Part shown: piece by piece, positions 12,881 to 22,316 of the stretch | Layout of the letters: each line of letters begins with the position of its first letter | Position numbering within the stretch: the stretch's first letter is position 1 | NCBI GenBank assembly: GCA_005791575.1 | Contig: SXWA01000004.1 | Span: 1 to 61,811, forward strand | Length of the DNA stretch: 61,811 bases | Source of the DNA: Planctomycetaceae bacterium | GTDB taxonomy: Bacteria > Planctomycetota > Planctomycetia > Pirellulales > UBA1268 | Direction of reading: 5' to 3' | Translations under genes and position numbers: made by a program | Notes under the pieces: generated by a model | What the model saw: only the letters and a program-made list of their open reading frames with translations | Databases searched by the model: none | What the model was told of the DNA's origin: nothing

Positions 12881-15799
12881 TCAGCCATCTCCCGCGGGAG
12901 GTGGCGAGGTGGGCTCGCCCGCAGCGAGTTCCGCATGGTCTGCCTGCGGCCGTTGGCCGTTCTCCGGAACCGTCTCGCCGGTTCCGCGTGCCGGCACGGC
13001 AGGCCCTTCACCCCGATCCGCCATGCCATCGGCCGTCGCCGGGTGTGCATCCTCCGGACCGGCGACCGTGCGCTCGACGTGGTCGGTCTCGATCTGGTCG
13101 GTGTCGCGTGCCGCCGCCGGGGCTTCGTCATTCCGGCTCCCGCGTGACGACTCCACGTTGGCGGGCCCCACCGGTGGCGCTGCCTTCTCGAAGAATTGCT
13201 TGAGATCACCGAACGTCCGCAGCGGTTCTTTCCCCTGCCGCATGGCGTCGGAAAGTGGTTTGGCTTCCTTGGCGGCCCGCGTCTCGTAGACACGCTTGGG
13301 GGGATCCGCCGGCGGCGCCGCGTCGCGCCCGCCGAGTTGCGGCTGCCGGGGCTTCGGCGACGGAGTCCGGTCACGTGGCTCACGGCGTTCCCCGCCGGGC
13401 TGACGTGGGCCGGGACGCCGCCCATCTCCCTGCTGGCCACCCGGTCGTGCGCCAGCCGCTGCCGGCGTGCCTCCCGCTCCCGGTGCCCCTTGCGGTCGCT
13501 CCCCTCCACCGCGCCGTCCCGGTTTGCCGCCCTGCCCCGCGGCACGCGAACCCTGCGCATCGGTCGCCGCCGGCGGGCGATCCATCCGCCGCTGACCTGG
13601 CGGCGGTCCCGGAGGGATCATCGTCAGGCTCACGCGCCGCCGGGCCTTGTCGATCTCCAGAACCCAGACCTTGACGATCTGCCCGACCGAAACCAGGTCG
13701 TGGGGATCGCGGACGAAGCGCCGCGACAACTGGCTGATGTGCACCATGCCGCTGTCGTGCATGCCGATGTCGACGAAGACGCCGAAATCGACCACGTTGA
13801 GCACCGAGCCGAGCAACTCCATCCCGACCTGGAGGTCTTCGAGCTTGAGCACCCCCTTCTTGAAGAATGGTGGGGGAAGATCCTCGCGTGGATCACGGCC
13901 CGGTCGCGCCAACTGCTCGACGATGTCCGCCAGGAGCAGGCGCCCGACCCCGAGTTCGGCCGCCAGGCCGGGGAGGTCGACGGTCGCGGCCTTTTCCGCC
14001 AGGGCGGCTGCCGCCTGACGGTTCGCCAGGTCCTCCGGTCGGCCACCGAGCCGCACGAGCACCTGCTCGGCGATCGGGTAGCTCTCGGGATGGATCCAGG
14101 TGGCATCGAGCGGGTTCTCGCCCCCGGCGATCTTGAGGAAGCCGACGGCCTGCACGAAAGCCGCCTCCCCGAAACCGGGCACCTCGAGAAACTGCCGCCG
14201 CGACGTGAACGCGCCGTTCTTGCTGCGCCATTCGACGAAGCCACGGGCGGTGGTCTGGTTGAGTCCCGAAACCCGCCGCAGGAGGGCGGGACTGGCCGTG
14301 TTGACGTCCACCCCGACGAAGTTGACGCAGCTCTCCACAACAGCCTCGAGCGAGGCGTGCAGGTGCCGGGCCTTGACGTCGTGCTGATAGAGGCCGACGC
14401 CGATGTTGGCCGGCTCGATCTTCACCAACTCCGAGAGCGGATCCTGCAGGCGGCGCCCGATCGAGATCGCCCCACGGACCGCCGCCTCGTGGCCGGGCAG
14501 TTCCTCGCGGGCATACGGGCTGGTCGAGTAGACGCTCGCCCCGGCTTCGTTGACGATCACGTACCCGACATCGGCCTCCGCCAACTCGCCGGCGACCAAC
14601 TCCGCCACGAGCGCCTCGACCGCGCGGCCGGCCGTGCCGTTGCCGACGGCGATCACCGTGCAGCCGTGCGTCTTCACCATCTCGGTGAGCTTGGCGGCGG
14701 CAGCAACGCGCTTCTCAGGCTTGCCGATGATGTGGAGCACGGCATGCTCCAGCGGGCTGCCACACTCGTCGATGGCCACCGCCTTGCAGCCGCTCTTGAA
14801 CCCCGGATCGAGGGCGAGCACCCGTCGCCCCATCACCGGTGCCTGGAGGAGCAGGTTCCGCAGGTTGCGGGCGAAGACCTCCACCGCGTGCGACTCGCAG
14901 ACGTCGGTCATCTCCCGACGGATTTCCCGTTCGAGGCTCGGGAGGACCAGCCGGGTGACGGCATCCCGGGCGCAGCCCCGGAGGAACACCGCATGGGGGT
15001 GGTCAGCAGGCACGAGCATGGCCTCGGCGGCTGTCTGCATCTCCTCGATCGGCCCATCCACTCGCACCTTGAGGAGCCGGGCCCGTTCGCCACGGTTGAT
15101 CGCCAGCACGCGGTGCGGTGGCACCCGCTGCACGTGTTCGGAGAAGGTGAAGTAGTCGCGGTAGTGCTTTTCGTCCTTCGACTGGGCCTTGCCGGGGCTC
15201 TCCACCCGCTGGCTGGTGAGATGCCCCTTGTCGGCGAGCATGCCGCGGAGGAGCTGCCTGAGGTCGGCACGCTCACTGTATTCGGCCGCGATGATGTGGC
15301 CCACCCCGAGCAGGGCATCGGCAGCGGTCGCCACCTGGCCGTCGGCATCGACGAAGTCGGCCGCACGCCGATCGAGGTCGAGGGCGGCCGGATCGGCGGC
15401 GACGATCTCGCGGGCGAGGGGATCCAGTCGGCGCTGCCGGGCGATCTCCGCCAGGGAAAGCTTGCGCGGCTTGAACGGGAGGTAGATGTCCTCGAGTTGC
15501 TTGGGGGTCTCAGCCGCCTCGATCCGCAACTCGAGTTCGGGGGTCATCCGCCCCTGCCCGCCGATCGTCCGGAGGATCGTCTGCTTGCGGTCGGCCAGAT
15601 GGCGGGCACGGGTGACCGCGTCGGCAATCCGCCGGACCGCGATCTCGTCGAGGCCCTCGGTCTGGTCGCGCCGGTAGCGGGTGATGAAGGGGATGGTGTT
15701 CCCCTCATCCAGCAGATGCACGACCGCCTCGACACCCGCAGCGGGGAGATCGAGTCGCCGGGCCAGCAGCCCGAGATCGATGAGCGTTGGGGATCCCAT
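12881..15799 (-). CDS. tex: Tex-family RNA-binding transcription accessory protein with long disordered tail
   Basis: 972 residues. Tex binds nucleic acids and affects transcription; its exact role is unsettled. Order: N-terminal helical Tex domain with TIPFITRYRRDQTEGLDE, YqgF-like RNase fold (RRVLALDPGFKSGCKAVAID), helix-hairpin-helix region (VNTASPALLRRVSGLNQTTA), then an S1 domain (VGMELLGSVLNVVDFGVFVD). Normal Tex ends near here at about 730 residues; this one adds a 244-residue tail rich in Gly, Pro, Arg and Gln, then acidic and Ala-rich, predicted disordered. The start was taken at the ATG beginning MGSPTLIDLG, where similarity starts; the frame is open further upstream to 16204. Confidence 0.9.
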   Translation of the reverse strand: MGSPTLIDLGLLARRLDLPAAGVEAVVHLLDEGNTIPFITRYRRDQTEGLDEIAVRRIADAVTRARHLADRKQTILRTIGGQGRMTPELELRIEAAETPKQLEDIYLPFKPRKLSLAEIARQRRLDPLAREIVAADPAALDLDRRAADFVDADGQVATAADALLGVGHIIAAEYSERADLRQLLRGMLADKGHLTSQRVESPGKAQSKDEKHYRDYFTFSEHVQRVPPHRVLAINRGERARLLKVRVDGPIEEMQTAAEAMLVPADHPHAVFLRGCARDAVTRLVLPSLEREIRREMTDVCESHAVEVFARNLRNLLLQAPVMGRRVLALDPGFKSGCKAVAIDECGSPLEHAVLHIIGKPEKRVAAAAKLTEMVKTHGCTVIAVGNGTAGRAVEALVAELVAGELAEADVGYVIVNEAGASVYSTSPYAREELPGHEAAVRGAISIGRRLQDPLSELVKIEPANIGVGLYQHDVKARHLHASLEAVVESCVNFVGVDVNTASPALLRRVSGLNQTTARGFVEWRSKNGAFTSRRQFLEVPGFGEAAFVQAVGFLKIAGGENPLDATWIHPESYPIAEQVLVRLGGRPEDLANRQAAAALAEKAATVDLPGLAAELGVGRLLLADIVEQLARPGRDPREDLPPPFFKKGVLKLEDLQVGMELLGSVLNVVDFGVFVDIGMHDSGMVHISQLSRRFVRDPHDLVSVGQIVKVWVLEIDKARRRVSLTMIPPGPPPGQRRMDRPPAATDAQGSRAAGQGGKPGRRGGGERPQGAPGAGGTPAAAGARPGGQQGDGRRPGPRQPGGERREPRDRTPSPKPRQPQLGGRDAAPPADPPKRVYETRAAKEAKPLSDAMRQGKEPLRTFGDLKQFFEKAAPPVGPANVESSRGSRNDEAPAAARDTDQIETDHVERTVAGPEDAHPATADGMADRGEGPAVPARGTGETVPENGQRPQADHAELAAGEPTSPPPAGDG

Positions 15800-16218
15800 C
15801 CGACTCACGGGGCCGGGCGCATCGCGCACCCGCCACCGCGCGACTCCACAGGAGGCTCCCCATCGGGGCTTCAACGCCGGGAATGGGGCTGCAAAACCCC
15901 AGGAATCTAGGGTGTATGGCGAGGGGGTGTCAAACGGGTCGGTGTGGTCGTCGCCGGGAGAGGCCGGAACGGTGGCACCGCAGGCCACCGCGCTCCCGCA
16001 GATTGACCCCCACGACCGCGCGGTCACGGCTGGCCTTGACCGCGGTGCGCCCCGTTTCCTATCCCCCGCCTCTCCACCCGGCCGCGTGGCCGACGCCCCG
16101 GAAGACGGCCCCCCCACCTGCGAACGGTGAAAGTCTGGAGCGGAGCAGGGGCCGGCGACGATTGCATCGGCAGCCGAGGTCGACCCATGCCTCGCCCTCC
16201 ACACCCTGGAATGTCCCC
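15800..16218. other. 419-bp intergenic region between divergent tex and aminotransferase genes
   Basis: No convincing protein or RNA gene was found. The open frames here are extensions of the tex frame or short. The stretch 15895-15930 (CCCCAGGAATCTAGGGTGTATGG) is less G+C-rich than its surroundings and would be a reasonable place for promoters of both flanking genes, but no clear -35/-10 pair can be named. Confidence 0.5.
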
Positions 16219-17499
16219 ATGAGCCAGTCGTCGCCCTCCCCGACCGACGCCGGATCGCTTCTCCCCGCGGTCGGCCTGTTGGCCCTCGATCGGCAGTACG
16301 AGATGCTCCGCGAACCGATCCGCGCCGCCCTGGAGCGGGTGTGCGACTCCGGCCGGTTCGTCCTCGGGCCTGATGTCGCCGAGCTCGAGAACGAGCTGGC
16401 CCGGGCCCTCGACGTACCGCATGCGATCACCTGCGCCTCCGGCAGCGACGCCCTGCTCCTGGCCCTGATGGCGCTCGACGTGGGGCCGGGCGACGAGGTG
16501 ATCGTTCCCAGCTACACCTTCTTCGCCACCGCCAGCGCCGTCACGCGCCTCGGGGCCGTGCCGATCTTCGCCGATATCGACCCGGTCACCTACCTCGTCG
16601 ATCCGGTCGACGTGGCCAGGAAAATCAGCAGCCGCTGCCGGGCCATCGTGCCCGTCCACCTCTTCGGCCGCACCGCCGACATGGACGCCCTGCTGCCGAT
16701 CGCCGCGCGTGCCGGGATCCCGGTGGTCGAGGACTGCGCCCAATCGATTCTCTCCACCTGGCATGGCCGCTGCACCGGTGGCATCGGCGATGTCGGTTGC
16801 TTCAGCTTCTACCCGACGAAGAACCTCGGCGGCTGCGGCGACGGCGGGTTCCTCACCACCACCCGCGATGACATCGCGGCCCGGCTCCGGCTGCTACGGG
16901 TGCACGGGATGGAACCGCGGTATCACCATCAGGTGATCGGGATCAACAGCCGGCTCGACTCCCTGCAGGCGGCGGTGCTGCGGGTGAAGCTGCCCCACCT
17001 CGACGCCTGGACGGAAGCCCGCCGCACCAACGCCGCCCGCTACGGCGAGCACTTCGCCCGGGCCGGCCTCGACGGCTGGATCACGCTCCCCGGCGACGAA
17101 CACCGCGGCCGCCATGTCTGGAACCAGTACGTGATCCGCGTGGCCGACGGGCAGCGAGACGCCCTGCGCAGCCATCTCACCAACCACAAGGTGGGCACCG
17201 AGATCTACTACCCGATCCCGCTTCACCTCCAGGTGTGCTTCCGCCACCTGGGTTGGGCACCGGGCGATCTGCCGGAGACCGAACGGGCCGCGAACGAGAC
17301 GCTGGCGCTGCCGATCTACCCCGAGCTCACCGACGCCGAACAGCGCACGGTCGTCGGACGGATCGCGGAGTTCTTCCGCACCGCCCCCGCGCGAGCGCAG
17401 GCGAACTCCCCGCAGCCGGCCTCCGCCGCGGCGCTTGCCGGGCCGCACTTCATCCGCCGGATGAACCACGCGGAGCGGGTTGCCGACACCCGGCGCTGA
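16219..17499 (+). CDS. DegT/DnrJ/EryC1/StrS-family PLP aminotransferase
   Basis: 426 residues. This family transfers an amino group to keto-sugar nucleotides for surface polysaccharide or antibiotic sugar synthesis. Seen motifs: SGSDALLLALMALDVGPGDE for cofactor phosphate binding, VPSYTFFATASAV, VEDCAQ with the Asp that holds the PLP ring, and SFYPTKNLGGCGDGG with the Schiff-base lysine. Length and order match the family, with a 40-residue Ala-rich C-terminal extra. The start ATG at 16219 gives MSQSSPSPTDAGS; the frame upstream lacks similarity. No sugar pathway neighbours are adjacent, so the substrate is unknown. Confidence 0.88.
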   Translation: MSQSSPSPTDAGSLLPAVGLLALDRQYEMLREPIRAALERVCDSGRFVLGPDVAELENELARALDVPHAITCASGSDALLLALMALDVGPGDEVIVPSYTFFATASAVTRLGAVPIFADIDPVTYLVDPVDVARKISSRCRAIVPVHLFGRTADMDALLPIAARAGIPVVEDCAQSILSTWHGRCTGGIGDVGCFSFYPTKNLGGCGDGGFLTTTRDDIAARLRLLRVHGMEPRYHHQVIGINSRLDSLQAAVLRVKLPHLDAWTEARRTNAARYGEHFARAGLDGWITLPGDEHRGRHVWNQYVIRVADGQRDALRSHLTNHKVGTEIYYPIPLHLQVCFRHLGWAPGDLPETERAANETLALPIYPELTDAEQRTVVGRIAEFFRTAPARAQANSPQPASAAALAGPHFIRRMNHAERVADTRR

Positions 17500-17601
17500 C
17501 CTCCGCGCGCTCGAGAGCCCTGCACCGCACAGCGCCGACGCCATCGGCTCCGCCGACTCCACCGACCCGCGACCAGCGCCGCCTGACCGGCGGTTGGCTG
17601 C

Positions 17602-18003
17602 TCAGACCGAGTCGCGTCGCCGCCCGCTGCCGCGGCAGATCATGAACAGCCCCAAGCCGGCGGCCAGCACGGCCACGGCATACGAGGGCATGTATTTGAG
17701 TTGGCCTCCGACCGGGCCGCTCGATTCACCCGCTGCCGCAGCGGCTGCCTGAGCCGGGGGCGGTGCACCACCCCCGGCGGCAAAATTGGCAGCCATCTGC
17801 GCTCCGGGCACGTTGGCCATGGCTGCCGGATTCCCGGCCGTCACCGGCTTGCCCGCCTGCTCGAGCGGTGGGGCGAGGAGCGCGGCCCCACCCTGCGCGA
17901 ACACCGGAGTCCCGGCCGCCCCGGCCAGCGCGACTGCCACGACGGCAACCACCGCAAGGGGGCCGGAGGATTTCGGGCGTTGACGATGGACTGCGGTGAC
18001 CAT
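17602..18003 (-). CDS. Small exported protein with C-terminal membrane anchor
   Basis: 133 residues. An N-terminal signal segment (LAVVAVVAVALAGAAGTPVFA) is followed by an Ala/Gly/Pro-rich linker and a C-terminal hydrophobic helix (YAVAVLAAGLGLFMICRGSG) ending in a basic tail RRRDS. This signal / linker / single helix / Arg-rich end layout is common among small planctomycete proteins and looks like a surface anchor, but it has no known role. The start was chosen at the ATG giving the signal; the longer frame to 18402 runs through repeat copy D. It is divergent from the topoisomerase VI gene, with the repeat between them. Confidence 0.65.
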   Translation of the reverse strand: MVTAVHRQRPKSSGPLAVVAVVAVALAGAAGTPVFAQGGAALLAPPLEQAGKPVTAGNPAAMANVPGAQMAANFAAGGGAPPPAQAAAAAAGESSGPVGGQLKYMPSYAVAVLAAGLGLFMICRGSGRRRDSV

Positions 18004-18049
18004 GGTACCTGTTCCCTTGGGAGGCAATCGTGCCATGTATGCCGGCGGC

Positions 18050-18177
18050 CTGGCTGGCTGTGGAAAAACAGCCTGCCGCACCTCAGGGATGAGGTGCCGG
18101 GAGTACAACTCCCGTGAAAAGCGCAGCTTTTCGGGTGGCCAAAGGCCAAGGATGGACTTTGGCCACGGGCTGCTAGC
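18050..18177 (-). repeat. Five-hairpin repeat, copy D
   Basis: Same orientation as copy C. Stems 1-4 are intact and stem 5 is shortened to about six pairs. In stem 3 the pair equivalent to 184-188 of copy B is T-A, where copies A/B have C-G and copy C has T-G. Stem 2 keeps the copy A/B sequence. It sits between divergent start codons, 46 bp from the exported-protein start and 103 bp from the topoisomerase VI start. Confidence 0.88.
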
Positions 18178-18280
18178 CTCCACCCGCGCGACCACACCCG
18201 GAGGGTACCATTCCCGGGAGCGGACGTCAGCCGGCCGGCCCGATCCCGCCGCCGCCCCGCCCTCCGCCGGAGAAAACACC

Positions 18281-19480
18281 ATGGCCGCCAAACGTGCCCG
18301 ATCAGCCGCCCGCGGGGTCGCCGCCCGACCCTCTTCCCAAGGGGCCGCCGCCGACCGCTCCACCACCGTGCCCCGCGAAAAACTCCCGGCCGTGGACCGC
18401 AAGACGCTCGGGCTGATCGTCGAGCTCGCCGATCAGGTCGCCACCGCCGCGACCAAACGCCGCGACCCGTGGCTCGACATCCCGGCCCGCAACCTCTCCA
18501 ACGTCCGCTTCAACAAGGCCCACAAGATCATCGAGATGGGGGGGCAGACGAACCGGCGGCAGCTGTTCAATCTCTCGCAGGCCAAGAGCTACATGCAGAC
18601 GCTGCTGGTCGCCACCGGCTGCAAGTCGCTCATCGACCAGCAGAAGTCGACCAGCATCCGCGGTCTGTACTACCTGCTCAAGCACACGATCGACGGCACC
18701 CGCGAGGAGACGTTCGCCACACAGGAGGAGTGCGATCCGATCATCGAGGATCTCGAGGTCACCCTGGAGAGCCTCCGCGAGGAACTCCATGTCTACGCCA
18801 GTAACCGCGGGGGCATGGTCGGCCCGATCACGCTCGTCGACTCCGGCGACGAGATCGACTGCTCGCGGATGGGCTCGGGTGGGTACAGCATCCCGTCGAT
18901 CGTCGAGGCGAACGTCATCCGCTTCAAGGAATGCGACGCCAAGTTCATCCTCCACGTGGAGAAAGACACCGTCTGGCGGCGTTTCAACGAGGACAAGTTC
19001 TGGCGGAAGCACTCCTGCCTCCTCACGCACGGCGGCGGGCAGCCGCCACGGGGCGTGAGGCGGATGCTCTACCGACTGCACCACGAGCTCAAGCTGCCGG
19101 TCTACTGCCTGCTCGACAACGATCCCTGGGGCTACTACATCTATTCGGTGCTCAAGCAGGGCTCGATCAACCTCGCCTACGAATCGAAGCGGATGGCGAT
19201 TCCCGAGGCGAAGTTCCTCGGGTTGCGGAGCCGCGATTACCAGCGCTGCGGTCTCAGCCCGAGCGTGCAGATCGCCCTCGCCGACACCGACATCAAACGG
19301 GCCAAGCAGATCGCCGCGTATCCCTGGTTCGCCGGCAAGAAGGCCTGGCAGAAGGAGATCGAGACGATGCTCGCCAACGGCTTCAAGCTCGAGGTCGAGT
19401 CGCTGATCTCCAAGGACATCAGCTACGTCACCGAGGTGTACACCCCCGAACGGCTGTCCGAGGCCGACTGGCTCGACTGA
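18281..19480 (+). CDS. DNA topoisomerase VI subunit A (Spo11-like)
   Basis: 399 residues. Topo VI is the type IIB enzyme typical of archaea; subunit A cuts DNA through a tyrosine and is the homologue of eukaryotic Spo11. Seen here: the winged-helix segment SIRGLYYLLKHT with Tyr130-Tyr131 (the second aligns with the catalytic Tyr), and a Toprim domain with Glu227 (FILHVEKDT) and DND at 279-281 (YCLLDNDPWGYYIY). Subunit A normally works as a tetramer with the ATPase subunit B, which is not found on either side in the window. The N-terminal 35 residues are basic and low complexity. Start ATG at 18281. The family call is strong; whether it works as a topoisomerase alone is unknown. Confidence 0.88.
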   Translation: MAAKRARSAARGVAARPSSQGAAADRSTTVPREKLPAVDRKTLGLIVELADQVATAATKRRDPWLDIPARNLSNVRFNKAHKIIEMGGQTNRRQLFNLSQAKSYMQTLLVATGCKSLIDQQKSTSIRGLYYLLKHTIDGTREETFATQEECDPIIEDLEVTLESLREELHVYASNRGGMVGPITLVDSGDEIDCSRMGSGGYSIPSIVEANVIRFKECDAKFILHVEKDTVWRRFNEDKFWRKHSCLLTHGGGQPPRGVRRMLYRLHHELKLPVYCLLDNDPWGYYIYSVLKQGSINLAYESKRMAIPEAKFLGLRSRDYQRCGLSPSVQIALADTDIKRAKQIAAYPWFAGKKAWQKEIETMLANGFKLEVESLISKDISYVTEVYTPERLSEADWLD

Positions 19481-19500
19481 CCCCTCCGCGCTCTCCGCCC

Positions 19501-19536
19501 CTCACGGCCCCCGACCCTCCTCACGGCCCCCGACCC
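19501..19536 (+). repeat. 17-bp direct repeat in the topo VI / coiled-coil gene gap
   Basis: CTCACGGCCCCCGACCC occurs at 19501-19517 and again at 19520-19536. It lies between the convergent topo VI and membrane coiled-coil genes and is probably replication slippage. Confidence 0.7.
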
Positions 19537-19576
19537 CGCCCCTCACTGCCCACCCACCCGCACCCCCGCCCCACGG

Positions 19577-20413
19577 TCAGGCTTCCTCGCGGAGCAGCGG
19601 TGGCGGATCCTCCAGGTCGTCGAGTTCCGGCGGGAGCTGGATCTGCCGCATCGTCTCGTCGGTGCGCCGCATCCCCTCGGCCACCTCGTCGACGCGCTTC
19701 GCCAGATCGCCGACATCGCGCCGCGCCACCGCCCCTTCGGCGAGGGCGGCGATCTTCGATTCCAGTCGCTCGACCTCCGCGACGATGACGCCCAATTTCC
19801 GCTGCGCCTCGTCGATGTTGCCGAGCCGTTCACGCGTCGTCCGGAGGTCGTCCTCGAGGACGGCACGCAGCTCCGCCGACTTGGTCGCGTCGGCCGGGAG
19901 GGCGGTGAGGCGTTTTTCCAGGCTCGCGATCCGTTGGCGGATGCCGGCTTCATCGGTGTGGCCGATGAAATCGGAGAGCGACTGGGCGCCGCGGATCATC
20001 CGCAGATGCCCCCACAGCAGCCGATCGAGCGACTCGAGCGAGCTGGTGTCGATCCCTCCGCGCAGGCCGGCGGCGAGATCGATGAGCCGCTCACAGTGGG
20101 CCTGGAGTTGGTCGAACCGCTGCCGCAGTTCAGGGGTGAGCGAGCCACGGATTCGCTCGAACGCCTGCCGCGACCCGACGGCCCGTTCGGCACGCCGCGC
20201 CTTCGCATCCTGGGCGTCGATCGCCGACCGGAACCGGTCACTGGCAAGCATGCTCGCCAGGTAGTAGACCTCACCCGCCGCCACCAACGGGAGGACGACC
20301 CCGGGGAATCCGCTGATCAGGGCGGCCGCCACGCCGCCGCCGACGAACAGCAGGTTCCACTTCGTGGAGAAGGCGGCCCCCAGATAGCTGCCAATGCGAC
20401 CCAACACGTCCAT
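19577..20413 (-). CDS. Membrane-anchored coiled-coil protein of the PspA/ABC cluster
   Basis: 278 residues. Two hydrophobic segments near the N-terminus (NLLFVGGGVAAALISGF and VVLPLVAAGEVYYLASML) are followed by about 200 residues of charged heptad-like helix (LRAVLEDDLRTTRERLGNI and similar), predicting a cytosolic coiled coil anchored at the inner membrane. The end is acidic and proline-rich (PPELDDLEDPPPLL). No catalytic motif. It is the last gene of the minus-strand cluster, 20 bp after the ABC ATPase stop, so it is likely co-transcribed. Coiled coil plus membrane anchor would suit interaction with PspA-type helical proteins, which is inference. Confidence 0.75.
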   Translation of the reverse strand: MDVLGRIGSYLGAAFSTKWNLLFVGGGVAAALISGFPGVVLPLVAAGEVYYLASMLASDRFRSAIDAQDAKARRAERAVGSRQAFERIRGSLTPELRQRFDQLQAHCERLIDLAAGLRGGIDTSSLESLDRLLWGHLRMIRGAQSLSDFIGHTDEAGIRQRIASLEKRLTALPADATKSAELRAVLEDDLRTTRERLGNIDEAQRKLGVIVAEVERLESKIAALAEGAVARRDVGDLAKRVDEVAEGMRRTDETMRQIQLPPELDDLEDPPPLLREEA

Positions 20414-20433
20414 TCGCTCCCGCGCCCGCGGCG

Positions 20434-21390
20434 TCACCCCGGGCCGTTGGGCCGTTGGGCCTCGGCCTCGATCCGTTCGATCCGTTCCTGCAACCGGTGG
20501 ACCTGCTCGTGGAACCAGGGCTGCGACTGGGTCTCGCGCGCCGGTGCCGAGGCCGCCGGCATGTGGATCTCCTCGGCGATCCGCCCCGGTGTCGTCGCCA
20601 TGACGAACACCCGGTCCCCAAGATACACCGCCTCCTCCACCGAATGGGTCACGAAGAGCACGGTCGCCTCGACTTCGTGCCACAGCCGCACCAGCAGATC
20701 CTGCATGTCGAGCCGCGTGGCGGGGTCGAGTGCGCCGAACGGCTCGTCCATGAGGATCACCCGGGGGCGGAGGATCAGCGTCCGGGCGATCGCCACCCGC
20801 TGCCGCATGCCACCCGACAGTTCGTGGGGATACTTGCCGGCATCGCGGAGGGGATCGAGGCCCACCCGGGCGATCCAGTCGAGGGCCTCCGCCTCGCGGG
20901 TGCGGCGCGCCACCCCACGGCATTCGAGCCCGAAGGCGACATTGTCGACCACCGTTCGGTTGTCGAAGCTCGTGTAGTCCTGGAACACCATTCCCCGGTC
21001 GGCGCTGGGGCCGACGACCGGTTGACCGAGCACCGTCACGGTGCCACTGGTGGGCGGATGCTGCGGCTCGAGCCCGGCCACGAGCCTGAGCACGGTGCTC
21101 TTGCCGCACCCGCTCGGCCCGAGGAACGACGAGATCTCGCCGTGCCCGACCAGGTCGGGGATCGTGAACGAGACATGGTCGATCGCCACCGCCGTGCGAC
21201 CGCCGCCGGAGGTGTAGATCTTGGTGACGTCGCGGAACTCGACCGCCGCCGGACGCTCCGCAGCGGGAGCCGCCTGGTCTCCCGCCGGAGCAGACGGCCC
21301 CGGGGCGGCCCTCGGCTGGCACGGAGCCGTGGTCGGCGGGACGGCGGGGGCCGCCCCCTCCGGGACACGTCCGGCCGGGGATTCACTCAT
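20434..21390 (-). CDS. ABC transporter ATP-binding protein (nitrate/taurine-type)
   Basis: 318 residues. Complete ABC ATPase: Walker A GPSGCGKST, Q-loop VFQDY, signature LSGGMRQR, Walker B VILMDEP and switch His in FVTHS. The type is that of SsuB/TauB/NrtD importers, matching the permease. A 45-residue Ala/Pro-rich N-terminal extension precedes the core, and a C-terminal 40-residue helix (WFHEQVHRLQERIERIEA) follows. The start ATG at 21390 overlaps the permease stop as ATGA, showing translational coupling and deciding against the longer frame to 21417. Confidence 0.92.
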   Translation of the reverse strand: MSESPAGRVPEGAAPAVPPTTAPCQPRAAPGPSAPAGDQAAPAAERPAAVEFRDVTKIYTSGGGRTAVAIDHVSFTIPDLVGHGEISSFLGPSGCGKSTVLRLVAGLEPQHPPTSGTVTVLGQPVVGPSADRGMVFQDYTSFDNRTVVDNVAFGLECRGVARRTREAEALDWIARVGLDPLRDAGKYPHELSGGMRQRVAIARTLILRPRVILMDEPFGALDPATRLDMQDLLVRLWHEVEATVLFVTHSVEEAVYLGDRVFVMATTPGRIAEEIHMPAASAPARETQSQPWFHEQVHRLQERIERIEAEAQRPNGPG

Positions 21391-22316
21391 GGCGCCGTTC
21401 CCCGGCCGCGGAACCACCCGCCGATGACGTCATGCACGAGCCAGCGGACGAAGCGCGGGAGAACGCCCCGGCCGCCATAGCGGTGCGGGAACAGATCGCA
21501 CTGCAACCACCACAGCGCCCGATCGATGCAGTAGGCCACCAGCGGGATGATGATCAGCACGATGAGGATCGGCTCGCGCTGCCCGCGGCGCTGGGAGACA
21601 TTGATCAGGTCGCCGAGTCCGCCGGTATCACCGCCGAGCTTCACCACCTCCGCCAGCATCACGTAGCCGAAGGCGATGCCGAACAGCAGGCGGAGCGAGT
21701 TGAACACCGCCGGGGCGGCCAGCGGCAGCAGGACCTTCAAGATGATCTGCAGCCGTGAGGCCCCGAGGGTGAGCGCCGTGTCGACGTAGCGCTGCGGCAC
21801 CTCGCGCACGGCGGCGGTGGTGTCGCTGACGACGAAGGCGACGCTGGCGATGAACAGGAACATCACCTTCTGAAGTTCACCGATCCCGAAGAAGAAGAAC
21901 GTCAGGGGGATCAGCGCCGCGACCGGGATGTTGCGGCCGAAGATGGTGAGCGGGGCGAGGAAGGCTCGCAGCTCGGCGAAACAGGCCGCCAGCACCCCGA
22001 GCGGCACGCCGACGGCCGCCGCCAGACCGAATCCGAGGCAGACCCGCCGCAGCGTCACCACCGTGTTGGCGGGCAACCGGCCCGTGCCGAACACGGCGGG
22101 CACGGCCCGGACCGTCTCGGCCGGGCTGGGGAGCGTGGCCGGACCGATGAACCGGCTCTCCGCCTCCCCCGCGGTGGCGAGAAACCACAGCGCCAGCACC
22201 AGGGCGATGCACGTCACGCCCCAGATCGCCCCCGTGGCCATGGAGGTCTCCCCCCGCAGCGGCCGGACCGCGGCGCGCTGCGGCGACGCCACGGGTGGAG
22301 TCTCAGAGGGGCTCAT
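21387..22316 (-). CDS. ABC transporter permease (SsuC/TauC type)
   Basis: 309 residues, about six membrane helices. The binding-protein-dependent transport domain carries the EAA-like loop DTALTLGASRLQIILKVLLP that docks on the ATPase. N-terminal about 40 residues are polar. The start ATG at 22316 overlaps the stop of the substrate-binding gene as ATGA, so the three transporter genes are translationally linked. The frame upstream of it is not coding for this protein. The transported substrate cannot be read from sequence. Confidence 0.9.
   Translation of the reverse strand: MSPSETPPVASPQRAAVRPLRGETSMATGAIWGVTCIALVLALWFLATAGEAESRFIGPATLPSPAETVRAVPAVFGTGRLPANTVVTLRRVCLGFGLAAAVGVPLGVLAACFAELRAFLAPLTIFGRNIPVAALIPLTFFFFGIGELQKVMFLFIASVAFVVSDTTAAVREVPQRYVDTALTLGASRLQIILKVLLPLAAPAVFNSLRLLFGIAFGYVMLAEVVKLGGDTGGLGDLINVSQRRGQREPILIVLIIIPLVAYCIDRALWWLQCDLFPHRYGGRGVLPRFVRWLVHDVIGGWFRGRGTAP

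Noticed and set aside
13196..15910. 904-codon frame antisense to tex
   Set aside because: Shadow of tex caused by high G+C; no domain, and tex motifs are clear on the other strand.
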